A stretch of 64,000 nucleotides of DNA from contig NZ_JAFB01000004.1 of assembly GCF_000519205.1 (NCBI RefSeq), forward strand, positions 217,269-281,268, written 5' to 3'. The notes under the pieces were generated by a model. It made no database searches. It saw nothing but the letters and a program-made list of their open reading frames with translations, and was not told the DNA's origin. The DNA is from Amycolatopsis taiwanensis DSM 45107 (GTDB lineage Bacteria > Actinomycetota > Actinomycetes > Mycobacteriales > Pseudonocardiaceae). Positions within the stretch are counted from its first letter, which is position 1; each line of letters opens with the position of its first letter. Shown one piece after another: positions 43,897 through 53,377 of the stretch. The translations under genes were made by a program, and so were the position numbers.

Positions 43897-44820
43897 GTGC
43901 ATGACAGCCGCGTTTCCGAGTTGTTCGACCCCGCCGTGTGGACCGAGGTCGAGGGTTTCGGGTTCACCGACATCACCTATCACCGCTCTGCCGAAGCCCG
44001 TGGGGGCAAGCGAGTCGTGCGTGTCGCGTTCGACCGGCCGGACGTCCGCAACGCCTTCCGGCCGCACACGGTCGACGAGCTGTATCGCGCGCTCGATCAT
44101 GCCCGGATGAGCGCGGACGTGGGCTGCGTCCTGCTCACCGGGAACGGCCCGTCACCGAAGGACGGCGGCTGGGCCTTCTGCTCCGGTGGTGACCAGCGTA
44201 TTCGCGGACGCTCCGGCTATCAGTACGCCAGCGGCGAGACCTCCGACACGGTGGACCCCGCGCGGGCCGGCCGCCTGCACATCCTGGAGGTGCAGCGGCT
44301 GATCCGGTTCATGCCGAAGGTGGTGATCGCGGTCGTGTCCGGCTGGGCGGCCGGCGGCGGGCACTCGCTGCACGCCGTGTGCGATCTCACCCTCGCTTCG
44401 GCCGAGCACGCCAGGTTCAAACAGACGGACGCCGACGTCGGCTCGTTCGACGGCGGCTTCGGTTCGGCGTATCTGGCCAGGCAGGTGGGCCAGAAGTTCG
44501 CCAGGGAGATCTTCTTCCTGGGCCGCGCCTACACCGCCGAGCAGATGCACCAGATGGGCGCGGTGAACGCCGTCGTGCCGCACGCCTCACTCGAAACCGA
44601 GGCACTGCAGTGGGGCTGGGAGATCGTCGGCAAGTCGCCCACCGCGCAGCGGATGCTCAAATACGCGTTCAACCTGATCGACGACGGCCTGGTCGGCCAG
44701 CAGCTGTTCGCCGGCGAAACCACCCGGTTGGCCTACATGCAGGACGAGGCCGTCGAGGGCCGGGACTCCTTCCTCGAGAAGCGGCCCCCGGACTGGTCGT
44801 CCTTCCCGTACTACTACTAG
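43897..44820 (+). CDS. menB: 1,4-dihydroxy-2-naphthoyl-CoA synthase
   Basis: 307 aa crotonase-fold enzyme. From GTG 43897 (earlier open frame non-coding): DITYHRS, NAFRPHTVDELYRALDHARM, DGGWAFCSGGDQRIRGRSGYQYA, AVVSGWAAGGGHSLHAVCDLTLASAEHARFKQTDADVGSFDGGFGSAYLARQVGQKFAREIFFLGRAYTAE, the MenB signature. It cyclises OSB-CoA. A -10-like TATTCT ends 6-7 nt before the GTG and there is no ribosome site, so the mRNA may be leaderless. menE follows 16 nt later. Confidence 0.96.
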   Translation: MHDSRVSELFDPAVWTEVEGFGFTDITYHRSAEARGGKRVVRVAFDRPDVRNAFRPHTVDELYRALDHARMSADVGCVLLTGNGPSPKDGGWAFCSGGDQRIRGRSGYQYASGETSDTVDPARAGRLHILEVQRLIRFMPKVVIAVVSGWAAGGGHSLHAVCDLTLASAEHARFKQTDADVGSFDGGFGSAYLARQVGQKFAREIFFLGRAYTAEQMHQMGAVNAVVPHASLETEALQWGWEIVGKSPTAQRMLKYAFNLIDDGLVGQQLFAGETTRLAYMQDEAVEGRDSFLEKRPPDWSSFPYYY

Positions 44821-44836
44821 CTGCGTCGGAGCGATC

Positions 44837-45979
44837 GTGCGTGAAGTATGGCTCGACGGCCCGGAGACCATAGAGGAGTTGAAGGGGACACTCGCCGAAG
44901 CACTCGCGGGCGGGCCACCGGTGCTCCCACTCGATGCCCGCGACCCGTCGGCCGGCAGGCTGCGGGACGCGATGGCCCCCGGCGAGCCCGTCGAGCCCGG
45001 CACCGCCGTGATCATCGCGACGTCGGGCTCCACCGGCGAGCCGAAGGGGGTGTTGCTTTCGGCGGGCGCGCTCACCTCCTCGGCGACCGCGACACACGAC
45101 CGGCTCGGCGGTCCAGGCCACTGGCTGCTCGCCACGCCCGCGCAGTACATCGGCGGTCTCCAGGTCGTCGTCCGGTCGCTGCTCGCCGGGACCTCCTGCA
45201 CCGTTCTGCCCCCGGGGCCCTTCCGCGCCGACCAGTTCGCCGAGGCCGTGTCGGGGATGCCGCGGGGCGGAGGTCCCCGCTACACGGCCATGGTGCCCAC
45301 CCAGCTCGTCCGGCTGCTCGACGCGGGCGGCGCGGGACTCGAGGCGGCCCGGACGTTCGACGCGATCATCCTCGGGGCCGCCGCCACCTCGGCCGCCCTG
45401 CGCGAGCGGGCCGCCGACGCCGGAGTGCGGATCGTGCCCGCCTACGGCATGAGCGAAACCGCGAGCGGCTGCGTCTACGACGGCGTGCCGCTCGATGGCG
45501 TACGGGCCGAAGTCGAGCCGGACGGGCGGATCCTCTTGTCTGGGCCAGTGCTGGCGCACGGCTACCGATTGCGGCCCGAACTCACCGCCGAATCGTTCGT
45601 GGACGGCTGGTTCCGCACCAGCGACGAAGGGGTGCTCTCCGACGGCAAGTTGGCCGTACTCGGCCGGCTCGACCATGTGATCAACACCGGTGGCGTCAAG
45701 GTGTCGGCCGCCGCGGTCGAAGGCGTTCTCACCGGCTGCACCGGGGTCCGGGAAGCATGCGTGGTCGCCCTGCCGGACGCGGAGTGGGGCCAGATCGTGG
45801 CCGCCGCGGTCGTGGTCGAACCGGCCGGCGCGGCCGACCCCAGCGGGCTCCGCGCGGCGGTCGGGGCCCGGTTGGGCGCGGCGGCCGTGCCGAAACGGCT
45901 GGAGTTCGTCGAGGCGCTGCCGCTGCGCGGCCCCGGAAAGATCAACCGGTCCGCCGTGGTGTCGCGGATTTTCCCGTGA
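44837..45979 (+). CDS. menE: o-Succinylbenzoate-CoA ligase
   Basis: 380 aa ANL-family acyl-CoA ligase that activates OSB to OSB-CoA for MenB. It has the P-loop IATSGSTGEPKGVLLS (about 58-73), YGMSETASGCVYDGVPLDG (A5), WFRTSDEGVLSDGKLAVLGRLDHVINTGGVKVSAAAVEGVL (A7/A8 hinge), and the C-terminal catalytic PGKINRSAV Lys. Short, like actinobacterial MenE. GTG 44837 with CGGAGCGATC upstream. Same operon as menB. Confidence 0.93.
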   Translation: MREVWLDGPETIEELKGTLAEALAGGPPVLPLDARDPSAGRLRDAMAPGEPVEPGTAVIIATSGSTGEPKGVLLSAGALTSSATATHDRLGGPGHWLLATPAQYIGGLQVVVRSLLAGTSCTVLPPGPFRADQFAEAVSGMPRGGGPRYTAMVPTQLVRLLDAGGAGLEAARTFDAIILGAAATSAALRERAADAGVRIVPAYGMSETASGCVYDGVPLDGVRAEVEPDGRILLSGPVLAHGYRLRPELTAESFVDGWFRTSDEGVLSDGKLAVLGRLDHVINTGGVKVSAAAVEGVLTGCTGVREACVVALPDAEWGQIVAAAVVVEPAGAADPSGLRAAVGARLGAAAVPKRLEFVEALPLRGPGKINRSAVVSRIFP

Positions 45980-46227
45980 CGTTCGTCCCAGCCAGAGCCG
46001 ATCTGCTGACCGCTGGTCACGTCCCACAGCGCCAGCGTGCCATGATCCCCTCCCAGGATCGCACGGAGTTCGACCGTGAAGATCTGTTCAGGGCGGCGAC
46101 CCTGCTGTGAAGGGGACCACACATGCCGCTTGCGCCCCCGACCACCATGGCCCCGAGCCCGGCCGAGGTGTCACGGACTTTTAATGACGCATTGACACAA
46201 GACGGCCGACAGTGTTTCTTCTGCCGC

Positions 46228-46380
46228 ATGAGGTTCCGGAAACGTGCCCTGCTGGCGGTCCTGACCGGTGTTCTCACCGGGATCTTCGCGCTCGCCCCGC
46301 CCGCACTGGCCAACCCCCACCCGGGCCCACGGCATCCCGACAGCGGCACGCTCACCTGGTTCCACCCGGGGCACCGCTGA
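46228..46380 (+). CDS. Possible small secreted protein (50 aa)
   Basis: MRFRKRALLAVLTGVLTGIF and APPALAN make a convincing signal peptide, followed by a short PHPGPRHPDSGTLTWFHPGHR. If cleaved after ALA the mature peptide has about 21 residues. There is no ribosome site. A TTGACA at 46193-46198 could be a -35 box. No family recognised. The remaining gap (45980-46227) shows nothing else I can support. Confidence 0.35.
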   Translation: MRFRKRALLAVLTGVLTGIFALAPPALANPHPGPRHPDSGTLTWFHPGHR

Positions 46381-46407
46381 CGGCGGCGTTCACGCAGAAT
46401 TGGCCGC

Positions 46408-47280
46408 ATGGCCACGGTGACGGAATGGATCGAAGGTGCCCGCCCGCGCACGCTGCCGAACGCGATCGCCCCGGTGCTGGCGGGCGTCGGCGCCACCATC
46501 CAACTTGGGGCGTTTTCGTGGTGGGCGTCGCTGCTCGCCCTGTTGGTGGCGTTGTCGCTGATCATCGGCGTGAACTTCGCCAACGACTACTCCGACGGCA
46601 TCCGCGGCACGGACGCCGAGCGGGTCGGCCCGCTGCGGCTGGTTGGTTCCGGGGCGGCCGCGCCGAAGGTCGTGCTGCTGGCCGCGCTCGGCTGTCTTGG
46701 CCTTGCCGGGGTGCTCGGCCTGGTTCTGGTCGCGGCCACCGGGCGATGGTGGCTGCTGACGATCGGCGCGGTGTGCGTCCTCGGCGCGTGGTTCTACACC
46801 GGCGGTAAGAAACCTTATGGCTACGCGGGATTCGGCGAGATCGCGGTCTTCGTTTTCTTCGGGCTCACCGCGGTGCTCGGCACCGTCTACGTCCAGGCCG
46901 GCACGGTCAGCTGGCCGGCGCTCGGCGCCGCCGTCGGGGTCGGCTGCTTCTCCTCGGGCGTGCTGACCGCCAACAACCTGCGTGACATCCCGACCGACCG
47001 CGAGGCGGGCAAGAACACGCTCGCCGTCCGGCTCGGCGACGCCGGCACCCGACGGATGTACCTGGCACTGGTGACGGTGCCCTACGTGATCACGATCCTG
47101 CTCGCCCCCGCCCATCCGCTGGTGCTGATCGCGCTGGTCAGCGCGGCCATGCTGGTCACGCCGGTGCGCGTGATCACCGGGGGCGGCACCGGAGGGCGTC
47201 TCATCCCGGTGTTGCGTGACACCGGGATGGTCATGCTGGCCTATTCGGTGCTGACCGCACTCGCCCTCGCGTTGTCGTGA
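46408..47280 (+). CDS. menA: 1,4-dihydroxy-2-naphthoate polyprenyltransferase
   Basis: 290 aa, UbiA-type integral membrane prenyltransferase with 8-9 helices. It joins DHNA to the polyprenyl diphosphate, probably made by the synthase at 19455. Asp-rich motifs NFANDYSDGIRGTDAERVGPLR (N/D-x-x-x-D) and NNLRDIPTDREAGKNTLAVRLGD. ATG 46408 matches the family start. Same direction as menBE but separated from them by 428 nt. Confidence 0.95.
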   Translation: MATVTEWIEGARPRTLPNAIAPVLAGVGATIQLGAFSWWASLLALLVALSLIIGVNFANDYSDGIRGTDAERVGPLRLVGSGAAAPKVVLLAALGCLGLAGVLGLVLVAATGRWWLLTIGAVCVLGAWFYTGGKKPYGYAGFGEIAVFVFFGLTAVLGTVYVQAGTVSWPALGAAVGVGCFSSGVLTANNLRDIPTDREAGKNTLAVRLGDAGTRRMYLALVTVPYVITILLAPAHPLVLIALVSAAMLVTPVRVITGGGTGGRLIPVLRDTGMVMLAYSVLTALALALS

Positions 47281-47283
47281 CCA

Positions 47284-48354
47284 TCACGGCGTGGGGGAAA
47301 CCCACTCGCCGGTCAGCAGGAAGTGCTCCATCACGGCCAGGTGCGGCGCGGGGTCCATCCCGTGCTGGGCGAGCCACTCGTCGTTGTAGTAGGTGTTGGC
47401 GTACCGCTCGCCGCCGTCGCAGAGCAGCGTGACCACGCTGCCCGTCTCTCCCGCGGCGATCATCCGGGCGATCAGCTGGAAGACGCCGTAGAGGCTGGTG
47501 CCGGTGGAGCCGCCGGCCCAGTGCCCGGTGCGTGTCCGCAACAGCCGGATCGCCGCCATCGACCCCGCGTCGGGGATCTGGAGCATGTCGTCGATCACGG
47601 TAGGCACGAACGACGGCTCGACCCGGGGCCGGCCGATGCCCTCGATGCGCGAAGGCATTCCGGTCGTGTAATCCATGGCGCCGGTTTGCCAGGCGCCGTA
47701 GAACGCGGAGTTCTCCGGGTCGACGACGGCGATCTTGGTGGGGTACCGCCGGTACCGGACGTACCGGCCGAATGTCGCGCTCGTCCCACCGGTGCCCGCG
47801 CCCACCACGATCCACGCCGGCAGCGGGTGCCGCTCCTCCCGCATCTGCGTGAACACCGAGTCCGCGATGTTGTTGTTGCCGCGCCAGTCGGTGGCCCGCT
47901 CGGCATAGGTGAACTGGTCGAGGTAGTGCCCACCCACTTCGGCCGCCAGCCGCTCGGCCTCGCTGTACATGTCGGGCGGCCTGTCGACAAAGTGACATTT
48001 ACCGCCGTAGAACTCGATCAGCGCGACCTTCTCGCGGCTGGTCTTGCGCGGCATGACCGCGACGAACTCCAGGCCGAGCATGCGCGCGAAGTACGCCTCG
48101 GACACCGCGGTCGAGCCACTGGACGCCTCGACGAGCACGGTGTCCGGCCCGATCTGCCCGTTGACCAGGCCGTACAGCAGCAACGAGCGAGCCAGGCGAT
48201 GCTTGAGCGAGCCGGTCGGATGCACCGACTCGTCCTTGAGGTAAAGATCCACGCCCCACTCCGGGGGCAACGGGAAGACATGCAGATGGGTGTCCGCGCT
48301 CCGGTTGGCGTCGGCCTCGATGAGCCGGATGGCCTCCCGTACCCAGGCCCTCAT
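47284..48354 (-). CDS. cds1: PLP-dependent cysteine synthase-family enzyme (Cds1-like cysteine desulfhydrase)
   Basis: 356 aa fold-type II PLP enzyme. [17 protein letters not shown] carries the PLP Lys; [28 protein letters not shown] follows as the phosphate-binding/Asn-like loop, then [14 protein letters not shown] and [14 protein letters not shown]. It matches the M. tuberculosis Rv3684 type, reported as an H2S-producing L-cysteine desulfhydrase. Other cysteine synthase-like activities cannot be excluded. It starts on the stop of the DUF4229 gene (ATGA). Confidence 0.82.
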   Translation of the reverse strand: MRAWVREAIRLIEADANRSADTHLHVFPLPPEWGVDLYLKDESVHPTGSLKHRLARSLLLYGLVNGQIGPDTVLVEASSGSTAVSEAYFARMLGLEFVAVMPRKTSREKVALIEFYGGKCHFVDRPPDMYSEAERLAAEVGGHYLDQFTYAERATDWRGNNNIADSVFTQMREERHPLPAWIVVGAGTGGTSATFGRYVRYRRYPTKIAVVDPENSAFYGAWQTGAMDYTTGMPSRIEGIGRPRVEPSFVPTVIDDMLQIPDAGSMAAIRLLRTRTGHWAGGSTGTSLYGVFQLIARMIAAGETGSVVTLLCDGGERYANTYYNDEWLAQHGMDPAPHLAVMEHFLLTGEWVSPTP

Positions 48355-48614
48355 TCATCGCCCCGCAACTGGGCCCGCAGTTTCGCGCGCTCGCGGGCGC
48401 GGCGCTCGTTACGGGCGGCCAGTCCGGCCGTGACTCGGGCGTTGAGCTTGCGCAACGTGAGCAGTCCGATCGGCAGGCCGACCACGACGGCAACCGCGAC
48501 CGCGACCAGCAGCGGCACCTTGACCAGCACGAGCACGGCCGCGATCACGACGATGAGCCCGAGCCGCGCGAGCAGGTAAAGACTGAGGTCACGGGCCAGA
48601 TGCGGGGTACTCAC
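48351..48614 (-). CDS. DUF4229-family small membrane protein
   Basis: 87 aa from GTG 48614; a start at 48641 would add 9 residues. Two membrane helices: [22 protein letters not shown], then [21 protein letters not shown], followed by a basic cytoplasmic tail ([19 protein letters not shown]). DUF4229 proteins are widespread in actinobacteria and of unknown role. Overlaps cds1 by ATGA. Confidence 0.75.
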   Translation of the reverse strand: MSTPHLARDLSLYLLARLGLIVVIAAVLVLVKVPLLVAVAVAVVVGLPIGLLTLRKLNARVTAGLAARNERRARERAKLRAQLRGDE

Positions 48615-48686
48615 ATCACATGAGGTTACGCTCCCAGCCACGGCGGCCCCCGCCTCACCCTGGGGGTCTGGGAGAAGTCCTCAGGC

Positions 48687-48705
48687 GGGTGCGCGGGGCG
48701 CACCC
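48687..48705. other. Stem-loop in the bldC upstream region
   Basis: GGGTGCGC-GGG-GCGCACCC, a perfect 8-bp stem, in a G-rich REP-like stretch akin to 35121-35168. It lies between the divergent DUF4229 gene and bldC. It could insulate the two or be an mRNA leader structure of bldC. Confidence 0.4.
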
Positions 48706-48896
48706 ACAGACGACGCAGCCGGGTCGGCCAGGCGGGAGTTCGGGCCACCAAGCCCCGTCGTTTGGGTGTTTTGTCCCTTACTACCCCTTTACTCTTCCAC
48801 AACCGTTCGAGTACCCAGCGGGTGAGATGCAACGATTGCGCTGTTGGCCAACTGGAAGCATTCCGCTTAGCAGGGAAGTCGTTAAGGAGGCGGAAA

Positions 48897-49106
48897 ATGA
48901 CCTCTACCGTGGCAGGGGGACGGTTGCTCACCCCCGGTGAAGTCGCCGCGCTGTTCCGGGTGGACCCGAAGACCGTGACACGCTGGGCGACCGCCGGCCG
49001 GATCGGCTCGATCCGGACCCCGGGCGGGCACCGGCGGTTCCGCGAGTCCGAAGTCAACCAGCTGCTCGCCGAACTGACCACGGACGCGAGCACGCCCACC
49101 GCCTGA
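48897..49106 (+). CDS. bldC: BldC developmental MerR-type regulator
   Basis: 69 aa, one winged helix. LLTPGEVAALFRVDPKTVTRWATAGRIGSIRTPGGHRRFRESEVNQLLAEL is the BldC core. In Streptomyces BldC binds direct repeats cooperatively and holds back sporulation. ATG 48897 follows AAGGAGG perfectly. The upstream 190 nt are probably leader and promoter. A 47-nt palindromic element starts 44 nt after the stop. Confidence 0.95.
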   Translation: MTSTVAGGRLLTPGEVAALFRVDPKTVTRWATAGRIGSIRTPGGHRRFRESEVNQLLAELTTDASTPTA

Positions 49107-49149
49107 AACACCTACACCAGGTCGGGCCACCTCGCTGGTCGAGTCTGTC

Positions 49150-49196
49150 ATGAGTGACCCGTTACTGCCGGAAATCGGCACGAACGGGTCACTCAT
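49150..49196. terminator. 47-nt palindromic element, copy A (downstream of bldC)
   Basis: ATGAGTGACCCGTT (49150-49163) and AACGGGTCACTCAT (49183-49196) form a perfect 14-bp stem, with an inner GCCG/CGGC around GAAAT. A near copy is at 59281-59327. Both are about 40 nt beyond a stop codon, so a terminator role is likely. Confidence 0.7.
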
Positions 49197-49328
49197 AACG
49201 CTTCGCCAGCGGGTGGCCCTGACCGCAATTGCTCGCCGACCTCACGGAGTCGAGGTGGCTGCCCCCTAATTTGCCTGAACAGGCTACCCTCGGGGGGAGT
49301 CAGTTCGCGGCACGCGGAAGGAGCGAGC

Positions 49329-49511
49329 ATGATCTACCTGCTCGCAGCGATCGGAGCGCTCACCATCGCTGTCCTGTTGTGGCGAGCCTTCGGACCGGAG
49401 CGGGTCGGTGTTTCTTCGCACCGCTCACCCGTCGCCCCCGACGACGACCCAGACTTCCTGCGCCGGCTCGGCGAGCAGCAGCGCCGCGAGGACGACGAGG
49501 GCACCAAGTAA
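49329..49511 (+). CDS. Small membrane protein
   Basis: 60 aa. One N-terminal helix (MIYLLAAIGALTIAVLLWRAF, about 1-20) and a charged tail with DDDPDFLRRLGEQQRREDDEG. GGAAGGAGCGAGC before ATG 49329 is a strong ribosome site. No family known to me. Between the palindromic element and the convergent minD-like gene; a real small actinobacterial protein is likely. Confidence 0.65.
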   Translation: MIYLLAAIGALTIAVLLWRAFGPERVGVSSHRSPVAPDDDPDFLRRLGEQQRREDDEGTK

Positions 49512-49703
49512 GTCCGCCCGCCTCGGCCGGTTAGCTCTGGGCTACAGCGCGTCGCAAAGTCTGCGTTTCCGCCCAAGGTAACCACGGGCGCGCGCCGGAG
49601 GCCTCGGATTTGGGGAGGTAGGCCGCCGACCGGGGAAGGCAAGGGTCATGCCTGGCCATGGCCTGGCTGCACAAATCCGATCGCGCGCACTTGAAAACAC
49701 GGC

Positions 49704-50786
49704 CTAGCGGGTCTTCAGTGGGAACGCGTCGGCCATGGTGGCGCTCAGTTCGAGCAGAGCCAACCGCGTGTCGTCGGTGAGGCGTTCGAGTTCGATCTCG
49801 GCGCCTTCCTCCAGGTGCGGATCGAACGGGAGGCGGCACACCGCCCTGGTGCGCGCCGCGAAGTGCGCGGCCAGCTTGTCCAGATCCACCGTACCCGCCT
49901 GCGGCCGCACCGAGTTGATCACCGCGACCGACCGTTTGACCAGCTCACCGTAGCCGTGGGCCTCCAGCCAGTCGATCGTCGCGGAGGCGCTCCGTGCACC
50001 GTCCACCGACGAGGACGACACGATGACCAGCGCATCGGCCGAGTCGAGCACCCCCTTCATCGCCGAGTGCATCAGGCCGGTACCGCAGTCGGTGAGCACG
50101 ATGTTGTAGTGGTGCTCGAGCAGGTTCAGGGTGCGCAGGTAGTCGTTCTCGGAGAACGCCTCGGACACCGCCGGGTCCTGCTCGCTCGCCAGGATTTCCA
50201 GCCGGCTCGCCCCCTGGGAGGTGTACGCGCGCACGTCGCTGTACCTGGTCATCTTGTCGGCGTCACGCAGCAGATGCCGGACCGTCGCGGTGGTCTCGAT
50301 CGGGATCTTCTGCGACAGCGTGCCGCGGTCGGGGTTCGCGTCGACCGCGATCACCCGGTCCCCGCGCAGCGAAGCGAAGGTCGAGCCGAGCATGGTGGTC
50401 ACGGTGGTCTTGCCCACACCGCCCTTGAGGCTCAGCATCCCGATCTTGAAGCAGCCTCGCAGCGGCTGGTTGACCCGAAGAGTCAGTTCGCGCTGGTACC
50501 GCTCGACCGGGCTCTCCCCCGGGTTGATCAGTTTCCCGGTACCCAGATAGACCACGCGGCGCCAGCCGGAGCCGGGCGCGCGCTTGGGCTGCTGGACGGG
50601 GCTGGTGACGTGACGGGCACGGGACGGCTGGGGCAGCGGCGGGTACGGCGAGTCCGGCCGCAGCGGCGGCAGCGCGCCAGGGTCGTAGTGGGCGCCGGGC
50701 TGGGGGCGCTGCGATGGCGCCGGATGGGGAGTGGAGTCGGTGTTTTCCTCGGAAAAGTAGGGGTCGGGTCTTTGGGGATCCGTCAT
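49704..50786 (-). CDS. MinD/ParA-family ATPase
   Basis: 360 aa. Residues 1-105 are Pro-rich and disordered (PPLRPDSPYPPLPQPSR). The P-loop KGGVGKTTVTTMLGS is at 121-135 with signature Lys, then VDANPDRGTLSQK (switch I), and LTDCGTGLMHSAMKGVLDSAD (switch II region). Deviant Walker ATPases position membrane complexes. Its ATG overlaps the ccsB stop (TGATG), so it belongs to the cytochrome c operon. The substrate of positioning is unknown. Confidence 0.88.
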   Translation of the reverse strand: MTDPQRPDPYFSEENTDSTPHPAPSQRPQPGAHYDPGALPPLRPDSPYPPLPQPSRARHVTSPVQQPKRAPGSGWRRVVYLGTGKLINPGESPVERYQRELTLRVNQPLRGCFKIGMLSLKGGVGKTTVTTMLGSTFASLRGDRVIAVDANPDRGTLSQKIPIETTATVRHLLRDADKMTRYSDVRAYTSQGASRLEILASEQDPAVSEAFSENDYLRTLNLLEHHYNIVLTDCGTGLMHSAMKGVLDSADALVIVSSSSVDGARSASATIDWLEAHGYGELVKRSVAVINSVRPQAGTVDLDKLAAHFAARTRAVCRLPFDPHLEEGAEIELERLTDDTRLALLELSATMADAFPLKTR

Positions 50787-51772
50787 CAGCCGAGCCCGGC
50801 GTAGGAATGGAAGCCCGTGGTGACCAGGTTGACGAAGAACAGGTTGAACACCATCACGGCGAACCCGATGATGTTGATCAGCGCCGCGCGAGTCCCGCGC
50901 CAGCCCGCCGTGGCCCGCGAATGCAGGTACGCGGCGTAGACCACCCATGCGACGAACGCGGTCGTCTCCTTCGGGTCCCAGCCCCAGAACCGGCCCCATG
51001 CGGACTCGGCCCAGACGGCGCCGCACAGCACACCGAAGGTGAACAGCGGGAACGCCAGCACGGTCGCCCGGTAGGCGACCCGGTCCAGCACGTCGGCCGC
51101 GGGGAGCTTCGGCGCGAACTTGGCGAACTTGCGCGGGTCACGCTCGTGCGCGGACCGGAACAGGTAGCAGATGCTGGCCACGCCCGGCACCATGAACACG
51201 CCGGAGGCGATGATCGCCGCCGAAACGTGGATCACCAGCCAGTACGACTGCAGGGCGGGCTGCACCGGAGCGGCCACGGTGTAGAGCAACGTGCCGTTGA
51301 CGAACATCAGGATCACGACCGGCAACAGCATGAAGCCGGACAGGTGGCGCACCGGGAACTTGCGCAGCACAAACAGCCAGCTCGCCACGGCGATGAGGGT
51401 CACCGCCATGATGTACTCGTACATGTTGCCCCAGGGCCAGCGGTCCACGGCCAGCCCACGCAGCACCAGCGCGCAGACGTGCAACAGCAAGCCCAGCACG
51501 GTGAGCGCGACACCCATCCGGCCGATGCGCTCGGCGCGGCCGGCCTCCCGGGACGGCGCCGCCGGCGGCGGCTCCACCGGCTCGCTCGCCGTCGACGGCC
51601 CACCGGCTCCGACCAGCTCACGTACGCGCGTCGCGGACCGTTCGGCGGCCCGCCGGCCCTTCACCCCGAAGGACTGCTCGATCAGGAAGAACACCAGCGC
51701 CAGCAGATAGATCGCCGTAGCGGTTGTGAAGGACCAGTCGCTGTACTGGGACAACGTCTCGTTCACCGGCAT
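50786..51772 (-). CDS. ccsB: System II cytochrome c biogenesis protein CcsB (ResC-like)
   Basis: 328 aa, with about eight helices. The WWD-type heme-handling motif lies in ESAWGRFWGWDPKETTAFVAWVVYAAYLHSRATAGWRG. ATHSYAG-like ends and conserved His-residues (VIHVSAAIIASG) fit the family. With ResB it carries heme out and ligates it to CxxCH. Linked to resB by 3 nt. Confidence 0.94.
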   Translation of the reverse strand: MPVNETLSQYSDWSFTTATAIYLLALVFFLIEQSFGVKGRRAAERSATRVRELVGAGGPSTASEPVEPPPAAPSREAGRAERIGRMGVALTVLGLLLHVCALVLRGLAVDRWPWGNMYEYIMAVTLIAVASWLFVLRKFPVRHLSGFMLLPVVILMFVNGTLLYTVAAPVQPALQSYWLVIHVSAAIIASGVFMVPGVASICYLFRSAHERDPRKFAKFAPKLPAADVLDRVAYRATVLAFPLFTFGVLCGAVWAESAWGRFWGWDPKETTAFVAWVVYAAYLHSRATAGWRGTRAALINIIGFAVMVFNLFFVNLVTTGFHSYAGLG

Positions 51773-51775
51773 TGG

Positions 51776-53377
51776 CTACTTCTTCCTCTTCTCGCCCGAA
51801 ATGAGCTCATCCGCTATGCGGTTGAATTCCTCGCCGTAACCCGCCTGGTCGGTGCGTGCCAGCCCGCCGACCTGCACCACCGTACCGCCTTCACCGGAAT
51901 CCGCAGGGCTCACCCGAATCCACATACGACGCCGCTTGATCAGCAACGACGCACCGAGCCCGACGAACATGGCGATCGCGAAGCCGAGCACGTAGACCTG
52001 GGTCGGATCGTGCGAGACCTGCAGGGAAACCCACTTGCCGACGCCGTCGAAACGGATCTTGGTGCCGTCGTCGAGGGTGATCGACTCGTCCACGGCCAGG
52101 TTCTGCCGAGCGACCCGCTTGAGCCTGCCGTCGTCGACCATGGACTGGTCCACGCTGAAGATCGACTGGCTCCGGCCGGCGTCCAACCCCAGGTCACCGC
52201 GCAACACGTCCACCGCGACCATGGGATTGTCGAGTTGCGGCGCGACGGAGGTGAGCACGCCGCCCTGCACGAGCGGGGTCGGTGCGAGCAGCCCGGTGAT
52301 CGCAAGCTGCTTGGTGCGGCGTTCAACCGCATCGGTGACACCCGGCGGGTCGAACTTCGTGGCGCCCTCGGCCAGGTGGGTCGCCGGGTCGGTCGTGGCC
52401 CACTGGATGGTCTGGGTGCGCTCCTCGCCGTTCGGATAGGTGACCGTGAAAGTCGGTGAGTAGCCGTTGCCGAGGAGGTAAACGCGGTCTCCCGCGGTGC
52501 GCAGTGGTGAATTCACCTCGAGCAGATACGGCTTCCACACATTGTTCTGCAAATCCGCGCCGGACTGGTATTCGATGGGGGCCAGGTACGCCACCGGCTG
52601 GTTTTCCGGAGTGTACTGCGCCGAGAAGTCGTTGACCTTGACGCAGAACGGCTCCAGCTCGGTGCCGTCGACGCGCAGCCCCGGATTGAACGAGTCGTAG
52701 GCGTAGATCCCGCCGTTGCAGAACTCCGAACCGTTGGCCTGCACGATGACCTGGCCCTCGTAGCTGTACATCTTGCCCAGTGCGAAGGCGACGATCAGAC
52801 CCAGCATGCCGAAGTGGAACAGGAGGTTGCCGGTCTCGCGGAGATAGCCGCGCTCCGCGCTGATCGTGCGCGCGCCGCCGTCCTCCTCGCGCTCGGCGAT
52901 CCGCCAGCCCTTGAGCCGGGCGCGCGCGGCCTCGATCACTTCGTCGACGCTCGCCGTACGAGGGGCCTGAAGGAAATGCGGCATCCGGGAAAGGTTGCGC
53001 GGGGTGAGCACCGGCTTGGCCCGCATCGAGCGGACGTAATCCCGCGTGCGCGGAGTGAGGCAGCCGACCAGCGACACCATCAGCAGCAGGTAGATCGCCG
53101 AGAACCAGATGCTGGAGTAGACGTCGAAGAACTGGAGCCGGTCGAGCAGCGTGCCCCACCAACCGTGGGCGGCGATGTAGTCGGCGGTCTTCGGCGCGTT
53201 GAGCGAACGTTGCGGCAGCAGCGCTCCGGGCATCGCGGCGAGCGCGAGCAGGAACAGCAGCATCAGCGCGGTGCGCATCGAGGTCAGCCCGCGCCAGGTA
53301 TTGCGCCCGAACGCGACGACCCGACGGGGAGTCGAGTCGCGGTAGGCCGGCTTCGGTGGCGTCTTGGTCGAAGTCAC
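51776..53377 (-). CDS. resB: System II cytochrome c biogenesis protein ResB
   Basis: 533 aa. Three N-terminal helices (TALMLLFLLALAAMPGALLPQRSLNAP; IWFSAIYLLLMVSLVGCLTPR; LLFHFGMLGLIVAFALGKM), a large extracytoplasmic domain, and a last helix (VLGFAIAMFVGLGASLLIKRRRMWIRV) at about 455-480. Works with CcsB as the heme lyase complex. GTGA overlap with ccdA. Confidence 0.94.
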   Translation of the reverse strand: MTSTKTPPKPAYRDSTPRRVVAFGRNTWRGLTSMRTALMLLFLLALAAMPGALLPQRSLNAPKTADYIAAHGWWGTLLDRLQFFDVYSSIWFSAIYLLLMVSLVGCLTPRTRDYVRSMRAKPVLTPRNLSRMPHFLQAPRTASVDEVIEAARARLKGWRIAEREEDGGARTISAERGYLRETGNLLFHFGMLGLIVAFALGKMYSYEGQVIVQANGSEFCNGGIYAYDSFNPGLRVDGTELEPFCVKVNDFSAQYTPENQPVAYLAPIEYQSGADLQNNVWKPYLLEVNSPLRTAGDRVYLLGNGYSPTFTVTYPNGEERTQTIQWATTDPATHLAEGATKFDPPGVTDAVERRTKQLAITGLLAPTPLVQGGVLTSVAPQLDNPMVAVDVLRGDLGLDAGRSQSIFSVDQSMVDDGRLKRVARQNLAVDESITLDDGTKIRFDGVGKWVSLQVSHDPTQVYVLGFAIAMFVGLGASLLIKRRRMWIRVSPADSGEGGTVVQVGGLARTDQAGYGEEFNRIADELISGEKRKK

